Assembly: GCF_003369915.1 (NCBI RefSeq)
Contig: NC_046677.1
Location: forward strand, 24,322,913 to 24,386,912
Reading direction: 5' to 3'
Source: Drosophila miranda
Lineage: Eukaryota > Arthropoda > Insecta > Diptera > Drosophilidae
DNA length: 64,000 nt
Of this stretch, positions 53,901-63,264 are shown one piece after another. A program made the position numbers and the translations under genes. Positions within the stretch are counted from its first letter, which is position 1; every line of letters starts with the position of its first letter. Below the pieces are notes generated by a model, which worked only from the letters and a program-made list of their open reading frames with translations, was not told where the DNA came from and searched no databases.

Positions 53901-55247
53901 CTGGCTGCTGTTGTCCAGGATATCCACCAGTTTGTGGCGCTCCAAATTGTGGAGGTACCGCCGATTGTTGACCGGAAAGCGGTGGTGGACCACCTGGATA
54001 GCTGCCTGGGAAGCCACCCGGCTGTGGTGCTCCTGGTTGCTGCTGAGGTGCCCCAAAGGACGTTCCTGGTTGCTGCTGCTGTGGTGCCCCAAAGGATGCT
54101 CCTGGTTGCTGCTGCTGTGGTGCCCCAAAGGATGCTCCTGGCTGCGGTTGCGGCGGCAATCCAGGTTGCTGCAGTGGCGGCGGCAGACCTGCCTGAGACT
54201 GCGGTGGCAATCCCGGTTGCTGCATGGGCGGCAGACCCGACTGCTGTGGCAAACCGGCCTGCTGCATGGGCGGCAATCCCGTCTGCGACTGTGGCGGCAG
54301 TCCTGCTTGCGTATATGTTGGTGGGGCACCCGCTCCCGGCGGCAAGAGAGGCTGGCCTGGTCTTGAGGTGCTCACACCAAAGGGTCCTCCAGCTGGTTGA
54401 GCTCCTGGCGCTCCCAGGGATGGCGGCGGCGCAGCTCCTCCTGCGGATTGGGGCGTAGCTGACTTGGGCGGCGGCATATGGGGCAATCCGGACAAATGGC
54501 CGCTGTTCAGGCTCATCTGATTGATGCCACTGGCCACGCTCTGCGGGGTATTGGTAGGCGGTGGAGGAGCACCGGTTGTTGGTCCATTGGCATAGCCTGC
54601 TCCTCCTCCACTGGCAGGCGGCGGCGCAGCAAAAGCATTATTATTGTTGGTCGGAGGCAGAGACGCATTCGAATTGAATTGATTGAAACCCGTTGGCGGC
54701 GGCGGCTGTGCACCCTGACCGGCGGGAGGGGCCGGCTGCTGGGCAACCTTCAGAGGCGGCGCAGGCACCCCACCACCACCCACATTAAGGCCACCCATCG
54801 ACGTGGCCAGCTGGAAGAAGGAGAATCGTTGAGCATCGGAGAACATGTTAAAGCAATTTCAATTATATATTCGTTATCTACAAGCACAGCTTCCACTCTT
54901 CCACTCATTACGAAATCGAATCTTGACCTTTTTAATGAATGAAGGCTTATCAGTGGAGGGATTGAACAGTCCCCAATCCACGACCCAACGGAAGATTCTT
55001 TGAATATAAATTGAATGATGTATTTTACCTGCTGCTGATAGTTGCCATTGAGGTACGTTTGTGGGGCCGACGATGGGGGTGGAGCTCCATACTGTGGTTG
55101 TTGCTGTTGTTGCGGCTGCTGCTGCTGTTGAGGTGGCCAACCAGCAGGTGCACCTCCCGCACCCACTGGCGGCGGGGCTGCTGCATATTGTGGCTGCTGC
55201 TGTGGCTGGAATTGCGTAGGCGGCGGCCCGTACATATTCGGATTCAT
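50963..55247 (-). CDS. Sec24CD: Sec24CD, COPII coat cargo subunit
   Basis: Seven exons, 55247-55029, 54810-53665, 53605-53146, 53075-52960, 52892-52025, 51963-51173 and 51103-50963, encode 1246 aa. The first 480 residues are Pro/Gln/Gly-rich and repetitive, as in other long Sec24 N-termini. A zinc finger (CNRC at 579, CLMC at 601), the Sec23/24 trunk ([18 protein letters not shown] onward), beta-sandwich, helical domain and gelsolin-like end follow. Matches such as [20 protein letters not shown] and [20 protein letters not shown] favour the vertebrate Sec24C/D class over Sec24A/B. It selects cargo for ER-to-Golgi vesicles together with Sec23. All introns are short GT-AG. The D. melanogaster gene is also called ghost. 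Confidence 0.95.
53676..54170 (-). repeat. Coding Pro/Gln/Gly tandem repeats in Sec24CD
   Basis: Exon 2 has three consecutive [10 protein letters not shown]-type units (about 54036-54140) and a longer array of [20 protein letters not shown]-type units (about 53690-53920), read on the minus strand. The repeats sit in the disordered N-terminal arm and probably vary in number between strains. Confidence 0.7.
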
Positions 55248-55936
55248 ACTTTTGGCCCACAGATAAAACAGACAACTTTCACACACACAGAGAGAAAAGA
55301 AATTGACAGCAGCTCAAAGTTCGCCAAGGCAAAAACACAATTTCCTGGCTTGTTTGGGCCACTTTCTTTCCACTGACTGCCGCTGCTGGATGCCCTTCAA
55401 GCGTTCCGCTGGAACTTTCCTTGGCCACGGCACAGGGATTGCAATTAAAAGCGAAAATGGTTTGAAGCAAAAAGGAACTTCCACGTCAGTTCCCTAATTC
55501 GATTTTTTTTGCTGCTTGCCACGTAAAGTTGTCGTCTGCGCGGGGTGACTGGCAAGCAAATCAGCTGTTCGCAGTCTCTGTTAACTAACACGGCGTGCTG
55601 TTAGCGCACTGTAGTTGCGTGTAGAGGTGGTGCGTGTAATGTAATAAAAACAATTTGTGACGTCACGTGGCCATATCTGCTTGTAATTATAAATTAATGA
55701 AAAAAGATACAAATTCCAATTGTTTTCTAATTGTATGCACACTAAATTTTGCAAAAGTCAAATTACAAAAACAATTAAAAATTTGAAATAAAATGCGGAT
55801 CATTTTACGCGTCACCTTATTCGATTGCATCTCTATTAGATGATGTCAGTAACTTAGTGTAAAATTTCGATCATTGGCTGCAGATCCTTGTTTATCCTTA
55901 GTCTTTGATGCGGAAACGATGATCGCTTAACTTGCA
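55248..55936. other. Divergent region, Sec24CD and the small gene
   Basis: Contains the Sec24CD 5' UTR and promoter with a CAGCTG E-box at about 55562 and a TGACGTCACGTGGC word (CRE-like plus CACGTG) near 55659. No coding sequence is seen. Confidence 0.55.
55659..55672. promoter_or_regulatory. CRE-like TGACGTCA plus CACGTG E-box
   Basis: TGACGTCACGTGGC combines a perfect CRE palindrome TGACGTCA with an overlapping CACGTG E-box. It lies about 410 bp upstream of the Sec24CD ATG and 270 bp upstream of the small gene to its right. A CRE/UPR-type site would suit an ER export gene, but that is inference. Confidence 0.5.
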
Positions 55937-56262
55937 ATGGAACCGGCGTGTGAGTATAAGAACATTAGTTACATTGTTTAGTTTAGTTAGTGTATACCGA
56001 AGTTTCCCGCGTTTTTAACGCGACATGCGTCCCAAATAAGGCGCTTGAAGACCTTGCCCATCTCAATGGAAACAACACTCAGCACAAATACATCATTGAA
56101 GCGCAGATTCAGGATATCCAATGCGAAAATGGTGGCATATCCACCCTTGCGCACCTCTCATACGAATCGCTCCTAATGGAGCCTTGGAGACACCTCCTGC
56201 TGCAGAAAAGCCCAAAAAAAGAATCCAGTCTTTTCCTTAGGATAGAATATCGAATTATATAA
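55937..56262 (+). CDS. Unrecognised small protein, about 95 aa
   Basis: The frame at 55993-56262 is open, has balanced composition (YTEVSRVFNATCVPNKALED ... KYIIEAQIQDIQCENGG) and looks protein-coding, but it has no ATG near its start. An ATG at 55937 could join it through a short intron (55950-55990; donor GTGAGT, acceptor GTTAG), giving MEPALYTEVSRV. The intron would be only 41 nt, at or below the usual lower limit in flies, so the start is uncertain. There is no membrane segment or known motif. It converges on the EndoG-family gene, with 69 bp between the two stop codons. Confidence 0.4.
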
Positions 56263-56331
56263 TACTTTGTTGAGAGTTAGGAGACTGATGAATTATTTTG
56301 CCAACTGATTTTGTCCCCCTCGGATTATTTG

Positions 56332-57340
56332 TTAACCGAAATCCCGAAACACTTGAGACTCCCTCGGATAATTGCTGGCGAAAATTGCATTTCTGATACC
56401 ATCGAAGAACTTCAGACCGGCATAGTGTTCAATTTCCCGGATGTCACAGAGGAAAGAGCGCAAATTGAGTCCATCTGGAAGGGCAGTGTTGGGCAGAACG
56501 TAACCCTCCATATAGGGTTTGCCCAGAGGCAGCTTCGACTCCACAATGATGACCTTGAAGAAGTGCGTTGGCACTGCCACCATATTCAAGCCAATCATCT
56601 CGAACTCCACGCTGAGTTTGCCTCCCGTTCGCTGCTTGGGCTTGTACAGAGGACCCGTGCAGACGTACACCGATCCAAAGCGAAGGGTTAGATCCCTCAC
56701 ATAGATCTCCAGTTTGTTCCAAGCCCCACTATTGAAGCCGCGACCAATTTGTGGTGCTATGTTGGTCAGGAAGAAGGTTTCGTTGCAGTGGCTCTGGAGT
56801 CCGCGATGATTGCCAGCTGCCGCCAGATGACCACGGTCGAAGCCAGAGCGATGATAATCCGCCAGGGTTGATCGGAAATTCGAGGGCACACTCAAATCCG
56901 GTCGATACGAGGCACGATGTCGACTCACTTGGCCGGACTGCAGTGCGTCCACCTGCAGATGCTCACACACCCAATGGGCCACACGATTCCGTCGATCGTA
57001 GGATAGCACAAAGTCACTGTACAGCCGTAAGTCATCCAGACCCGGGAAACCATACTTCATGATCTGCCTCAGTCGATGATCAGCTTCATCTTTAGTTCTA
57101 AAGAAAGAAAACTACTTGCATAAGGGTGATAATGATTGATAGATTCTGGCGAGGACCTCTCCTTACCACTTTATAGATTTTGGGACTAATGTAGTAGGCA
57201 TAGGGATCTTCTTGTATCAACTGCTGCAGCCTTCGACTGGCGATCTCGTGATGGGAGTAAAAACCTGCCACAAAGGAGGTACAGACAGTGGTCAGTCCCA
57301 GGACAAGCCCAAGAGCCAATAGGTGCCATTTTCGGTTCAT
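56332..57340 (-). CDS. EndoG-family DNA/RNA nuclease
   Basis: Two exons: 57340-57167 and 57063-56332, 301 aa in the in-frame model. An N-terminal hydrophobic segment (residues 6-26, HLLALGLVLGLTTVCTSFVAG) may be a membrane anchor or targeting signal. The nuclease domain starts IMKYGFPGLDD and contains YDRRNRVAHWV. The beta-beta-alpha metal finger is intact: DRGHLAAAGNHR with catalytic His137, and the metal-binding Asn in GFNSGAWNKLE. This matches EndoG and its fly relatives (including the testis-biased Tengl group), which cut mitochondrial or sperm DNA. The best-looking acceptor (TTTCTTTAG at 57099-57107) would break the frame; the model uses the weaker GAGGCAG before ATCATGAAG. A promoter shared with neighbours is not seen. 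Confidence 0.8.
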
Positions 57341-60300
57341 TGAAGGGGGACGGGACGCAGGATGAAGGCTGTTAAGGCTAAAGTTTCATTTTGTTTTGGG
57401 GTAAATGAAAGATTTTCCTTGGGTAACTGAGATCCCAAAGGTTGTGATTCATAAACAATAGGAAAATTCTTGCTAAAGTTGACTTTGGTTCCTAAAACTA
57501 TTGGTTTTTAGAAGTAATGTTGTTTATAGTACAATTTCCAGTGATCTGTATGAGGAGTTTGAGCTCTTAACATTATGCAAGAAACCCATTGCTATTCAAC
57601 CCTTTGGTGAACTAAAATCTCTAAGAATTTACTTACGGGTCTAGCATCCATCAGCACTTTCGGATGAGCGGAATATTCAAATGTTGTAAGGATTTAAAAA
57701 TGATATCACAAAGCTTTAATTCTGTTATTTCTCTTCTCTGGCTCTGTTCTCCAATGCTTTAAAGTTTTCTGTGTCCCAAGTTCAAAGAGTGCCGTGCCTT
57801 TTGTAGAAAATCTACAGCCAACACTTCGTTGCACTTTCCAACTGCATTAAGTCAATAGAAAAAGTTGAAGTCATCGTCGCAGCGTCCCGAAAAACTAGAA
57901 AGCCCTTGGGACAAAGCCAACCATGGCACCCCAGCCTCAGTCTCAGCCAAAAGTCCCCACCAATCCACCTTTCCACCCCTTTTTTGAACTACATAATAAG
58001 CGTTTTTGGGGGAGGGCAATGCCTGACTAAACCAAAAACGGCGTTAAGATTTATACGCCAAATCTCGTCGTACTTTGTTATGCTTAAAAATGTTAGTTGA
58101 GGATTTAGAGTTTTTCGGTTTTTGGTCAGAAAAGTTTTGGCTCTCTGCAGAAAGTTGGAAAAGGTGAAGTGGTGGACTGTACCGGACCGTAGAGGTGGAG
58201 GTAGAGTGTGGGGGTTTGAATAATGTTTTGGCCTGGAAATTTTAAACTTTGAATGGAATCATCTACAAATTATCAAAGGAAGTTTTAATACTTGTTAGTG
58301 AGTGAAATAATACAGATACAAATGTAATGTTTAGTTAAGAGACTAGCACAAAATCGTGTCTATATAATTCTATACAGAATCAACGTCTATGCTGTGTTGA
58401 GCATAAATTGGGAAGGAACTAGCCATCTCTATTCTTCAATCCCCATTCCACAGATTCAACACTTCAATTCGCAAACTTGTTTTCTTATTTCCAACACAAT
58501 TTATAGCAAAAACCTTTAATGACAAACGACCATTGGAAAACAAAACCCCCTAGGCAATGGACCGACCTCCCTCCAATCCGTTTGGGGAAACAGTTTGTAA
58601 GGAAAATTTAGCCTTGGCAAAAAAGGAAAAACTTTTGCGACACTTGACAAAGGTTCTGCGAAATAGAGAAAAAGAAAAACTCCCAGAAAATAGCGCAAAA
58701 GTGCAGTAAATTTGTAGTCGAAAGAAGAATTTTCAGAGGCTTCAGGCTCTCTGATAAGCATCTCATCATTGTCAAAGCCAAATGGAAACCTCAGATTTCT
58801 GCTCCTTGAACTCTCCTCAAATCCATTTGCAATTTGAGGCAGGCCCGAGGCATTGCCAATTAATTTTCAACATCTAATTGGTGGTTTGCCAAATTCATTA
58901 GGGGACGAGGATGTGTTTGTTCTGCCCTCTGGCCTTGCCTTGCCCTGCCCGGCCAGCCTCCTCCTCCATATTGATTGATTTGAAGCCTAAAGGGCAAGGA
59001 GGGGGAAGTCCCTTGGCAGCTGGGATGCACCTCAGTCCTGGTGGTCCTGGTGTCAAGGGTTTGACGTTTTTCCTTTTGCGGATTTTCTAATCAACAAGGC
59101 TCTCGCCGAAAATTTGCATAATTAAAATGCTGCTCAGGTGTGCCAGGAGTTGAGCCGAACGCAAGACTTCCCACTGGAGGAGGGCTCTCTCTGGCTGGGG
59201 AGACTGGCTAAGTGACTGAAAATTTGTCGCCTCATTTGAGTTTGGATTAATGAATTATGTACTCGGGGGGCGGAATAATTAAACGAGCTTCAAATCTGAT
59301 TAGGGGCCAGGCAATTAAACGTTAGAGTAGGGATTCTTTGCCCGCCCTGTGGTTGTGGTTTTTTTTCGGGATATGCGGTAATTATTTGCTGACTGACAGC
59401 CATAAAAATGTTGCCCGAGGATTGGAAAAACCAAGCTCATTAATGCTTGGGGGTTTCACTCGTTTTCTTTTTTAATTTTGTTGAATTTATTGCAGGTCCA
59501 CTTAATGGGGTAATTAACTTATCTGAGGGGAGGGATGGGTGGTAGGTGGTCCAATTTTATATTTGTTTTTAACTTAGTTAATAAGTGAAACATGTTCTGG
59601 GAGAGAAGGATGTGGCCTGGAGGCGAGTGCTTAAAAATGGACTGCACATAAAGGTAAGCGATCCGTTAATTGGGGTTTGTTTGTTGGTGGTTTCTGGATT
59701 TTTGACTAGAATTTGGCTTAAAAAATCATGAGTTAGCCTGTTAATGAGGAATTATTACTACAAACCACAGCAAACTTTTATAAAATAATAACACCTAATA
59801 TACTTATTTCTGTATTATTTTATTTGTGTTTTCAAGCTTGAAGCTGTAGATCCATTGTTTAAAAGTAGAATTATACATATATACATTTAGATAGTCTTAT
59901 ATTAAATGCCACGAAAATACAGGAAACGGAAACGGAAATATGTTGAGAGCAAAGCGGACGTACATGAGATTCGTGTAAACCTTGGAACGGAAGCGATCTC
60001 CCATCTCATCCGCCTGCATGAGCTTATGGAGACTCGTAAGGTAGCAGGATAAATACCAGATAGTGAAGGTCTTTAAGTAACCTAACCTTATTAGAATACG
60101 TTACAATCCCTGGGCTAAGATCTCTACTCACTCCCTTAAAAGAGACATTTCTGAGATTTGGCTTTTTTCAAGAAAGTTCTTGGACCAAACTAATTTTTAT
60201 AAAAACTAGGTTCTTTAATGCTTTTAATATTTCAAAGTTGAGTGTCCCTAAATACTGCCGATCTGTTTTTGATTTTCTTTCGTTTTTTCAAAGGTTTTTA

Positions 60301-60921
60301 TTACTAATAAATAGTAGTATTATTTATTATTTATTTATTTATTTTCAGGCTGGATACACGCACTTATTTTAGTTATTTACAGAGGTGATCTCAACAAGTG
60401 ATATTTTCTATATCTTAAATCTTTTCGAAGACCTTTTTATGGAAACTATGGGAGACGTCTAGGCATCTCCGTCTCAAGTTTCCCTTTTTTTCATTTCAAT
60501 AAACGATCGTATACTGCTCGTAAAAAAGCATAATGATATTCCATCCAAAGAGGATCAATATATCATCTTACCTTTATTTGTCCCTTCCCAAAAACATTAA
60601 CAAGGTGATCTTAATCTCTACATCCCCATGTTTTTTTTTATATTTTATTTTCGCGAATATCGAATATCAACGAACAGAGATACCTACTATTGTCGATGAT
60701 CGTCGTTGTCGTCATTAGCAATTAACACCTCTAGCCTATAACTTATAACGAAAATGCTCCCAAACAATTATCACGAAAAGAGGGAGAGAGAATGAAGGAA
60801 GGGGAGACTGAAGTGGAGAGGTAGACATGACGTCGCCACGCTATATCTCTCTCTATAGTTCCCTGTGCCATTCGGCGGTTCGGCGATCGTTCAGAGCCAG
60901 AGCCAGAGCCAGAGCGTTTTG
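57341..60921. other. Gene-poor stretch upstream of the lipase
   Basis: No long coding frame. AT-rich DNA with homopolymer runs and GC-richer blocks at 58.8-59.2 kb typical of regulatory DNA. One candidate micro-ORF is listed separately. CAGAGC repeats begin at 60895, just before the lipase initiator. Confidence 0.55.
59906..60052 (+). CDS. Candidate micro-ORF, 48 aa, basic
   Basis: ATG-initiated frame with a strongly basic start (MPRKYRKRKRKYVESK) followed by an amphipathic, helix-like part (NLGTEAISHLIRLHELMETR) and TAA. It stands out from the AT-rich surroundings in composition. No homologue is recognised. It could be a small gene, an exon (CGTAAG/GTAGCA near the end resembles a donor), or chance. 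Confidence 0.25.
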   Translation: MPRKYRKRKRKYVESKADVHEIRVNLGTEAISHLIRLHELMETRKVAG

Positions 60922-60927
60922 TCAGTT
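60922..60927 (+). promoter_or_regulatory. Initiator of the lipase gene
   Basis: TTTTGTCAGTTGTG contains TCAGTT, the fly Inr consensus, 171 bp upstream of the lipase ATG. CAGAGC repeats lie just upstream and an AGAGC word lies near +28, where a DPE would be. No TATA box lies at -30. Confidence 0.5.
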
Positions 60928-61092
60928 GTGCACGCACCATTGAGCAGGTCAGAGCTCTCATCTGGCTGGTCGGCGGAGAACATCTAAATTGGTGGAGTGT
61001 ACGGGGGAGATCGGTAGATCAGATCAGAGTCAGAGTCAGAGCAACGCACGCACACGAGCTCTCAGACGCCCCGTGGCGATCTACAAACAGTC

Positions 61093-62866
61093 ATGATCTC
61101 GCAGCTGAATCTGATCACCATCGTTGGTGCGGTGGCACTGAGTGCTCTAGCATCGGGTGAGTCCGTAGCAAATACATACATGTGTATATAACTCCATTAT
61201 TGAATAATCTAAGCAAGTGTTTACCCTCGTTAGCATCACCTACAAGCACCAGCACAGAGGCAACGGCCACACAGCTATCCATGGAGCTGTCTCCCCAATG
61301 CAATTATACGCTGATCAAAACCAAAACCCTTGGCGTGGATCCCTCATTCTGGAAGAAGTTCTTTACGCATCTGATACCCTTCGTGGGAAGTTCACGGAGT
61401 AAAATGCAATTTATACTCTTCAAGCGGGACTTTGCCGATTGCGGAAGAGAATTGTTAATCGACAATAAGGAGAATCTGAAAAACTCTGGCTTCGATGCAC
61501 GTCATCCCACAAGGTAAGGGACGGGGGATTTCCTCGAAAGATTAATGTTTGCAATCGTTTACAGAGATGTGGGGTGGGGACTTTTTGTTTGGAATCGGAA
61601 TGGGAAATGGGAATGGGAGTGAGTGCTTTAGAAATTCGTGTGGCGGAATAATTGTTCGAAAGCTGTTCAGAAAACGTCATAGAGTGTATTTAACACTCGG
61701 TTTGATATATATTAAAAGCAAAATTAATATTTGATAACTTCTATCACTACATTTAATGAATTTTTTGCGAGAGTAAATGCAAAAACAGGTTTTGTATATT
61801 TTGGTTTCTTACCCCCGCTTATCGCATTGAGTCATTGCCATTTGGCTTTTTAGCGCTTGAACATTTTAATTAGCAATTAAAAAGCTCGTAAATATATACT
61901 AGAGCCATGCATGTAATTTTAACATGCTCTACAGAAATTTTGCATTACGGAAAATAATGATAAGATAAGTTTTTGGCAAGAGAAGAGAACTTAATGAAAC
62001 AGAGGTTCGATATTGTAGAGTTTTAACAGAGGTTTTTCATTGTTCTTCTACTGTACTGCCTTTTCAGAATCGTCATACACGGCTGGATGAGTCAGAGCAA
62101 GGGTTCCCACATCAGGAAAGTGAAGAATGCCTATTTGAGTCTCACCCAACCAGGACTGAATGGAGAACCACCAAGGTACGAGGACTTCAACGTGATCGTC
62201 TGCGATTGGAGTAAGATCTCAACGAATGTGAACTACTTTGGAGTGGCCAATATGGTAGAGGATATGGGCTTCCTGCTGGCCGATCTAGTGCGCTATCTGC
62301 ACTTGAATGCCGATCTTCACTACGATGACGTCTATGTGATTGGACACTCGCTCGGGGCACAGATCGCAGGAAGTGCGGGCAAGCAGATACAACCGTTCCG
62401 GTTCAACACGATCTACGCGTTGGACCCGGCCGGACCAAAGTTTCGCGATCAAACGGATGAGTACCGCATCGATGCTAGTGACGCCACCTACGTGGAGTCC
62501 ATCCAAACAAGCGTCAGCCTGGGCTTCGAGCAGCCAGTGGGGCATGCCACCTTCTATCCGAACTACGGCAAGAACCAAAAGAAGTGCTATGTCTATGGCT
62601 GTTCCCATAAGCGGGCCCACGACTACTTTATGGAGTCGCTGATCAGTCCCGCTGGATTCTGGGGTCCTCGTGCCGAACGTCAGACAAATGGGACGTGGAT
62701 CCTCTTCCTCAGCGACGGGGAGTTCCGTATGGGCGGGGAGCCATCGGTACCGAAGAATGGCACTTTCTACGTAAAGACCTATGCCAAGCCACCCTATGCC
62801 ATGGGCCACCGATGGCAGACGGAGCCAGATCCCGAAGAAGATGATGAAAACTCAACAGATGAATAG
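61093..62866 (+). CDS. Secreted pancreatic-type lipase
   Basis: Three exons, 61093-61156, 61234-61513 and 62068-62866, encode 380 aa. A signal peptide (MISQLNLITIVGAVALSALA) is split from the rest by the first intron. A Ser/Thr-rich spacer follows. The alpha/beta-hydrolase fold has VIHGW, the nucleophile elbow GHSLG (Ser209), the acid Asp234 in YALDPAGP and His295 in CSHKRAHDYF, so the triad is complete. There is no C-terminal PLAT domain and the lid loops look short, as in insect phospholipase A1-like and midgut lipases. It probably acts on neutral lipids or phospholipids outside the cell. The C-terminus is acidic (EPDPEEDDENSTDE). Intron 2 is 554 bp. I do not assign a specific fly gene name, as this family has many paralogues. 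Confidence 0.9.
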
Positions 62867-62902
62867 CACGACGGAGGAGGCAATACACTTGTAGGAACTG
62901 TG

Positions 62903-62908
62903 AATAAA
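62903..62908 (+). terminator. Lipase polyadenylation signal
   Basis: AATAAA 37 bp after the lipase stop codon, giving a very short 3' UTR. Confidence 0.7.
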
Positions 62909-63264
62909 ATATGGTTAGAATTTAAACAGAATGATTGAGGTTTTGTCTTTGGTTTGACCGTAGTTTTGTTTCTATTTAGATTTCATACGAGTAAACCTCA
63001 CAAAACCCGAAAAACCCTGAATGTACATATGCTTATCTTTGCCCTTTGTCTATGCAAAAACCTCTTATCTTTAAAGTAATTTCAAACATGTGAAACAATT
63101 TCAGTTTATGACAAAACGTTATCCAAGGAATTTGTTTGTTATATTTTTGACGTAACCCAGATCAGATGGTTATTTATGTACACCGTGTACTTCATAATGT
63201 TTTCGTAGCATGGAGTATATATAGTGGATGTCCATTCCGTAGTTGTTCCATAAGCAGGTGGAAA
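62909..63264. promoter_or_regulatory. Promoter region of the repeat-protein gene
   Basis: A TATA box (GTATATATAG, 63215-63224) lies about 40 bp upstream of the ATG, so the 5' UTR must be short, near 15-20 nt. Such strong TATA promoters with short leaders are typical of highly expressed stage- or tissue-specific secreted protein genes. Confidence 0.6.

Noticed and set aside
53721-54458. 245-aa and 162-aa plus-strand frames opposite Sec24CD
   Set aside because: Antisense readings of the Pro/Gln repeats; they give Ala/Val or Trp/Arg-rich nonsense.
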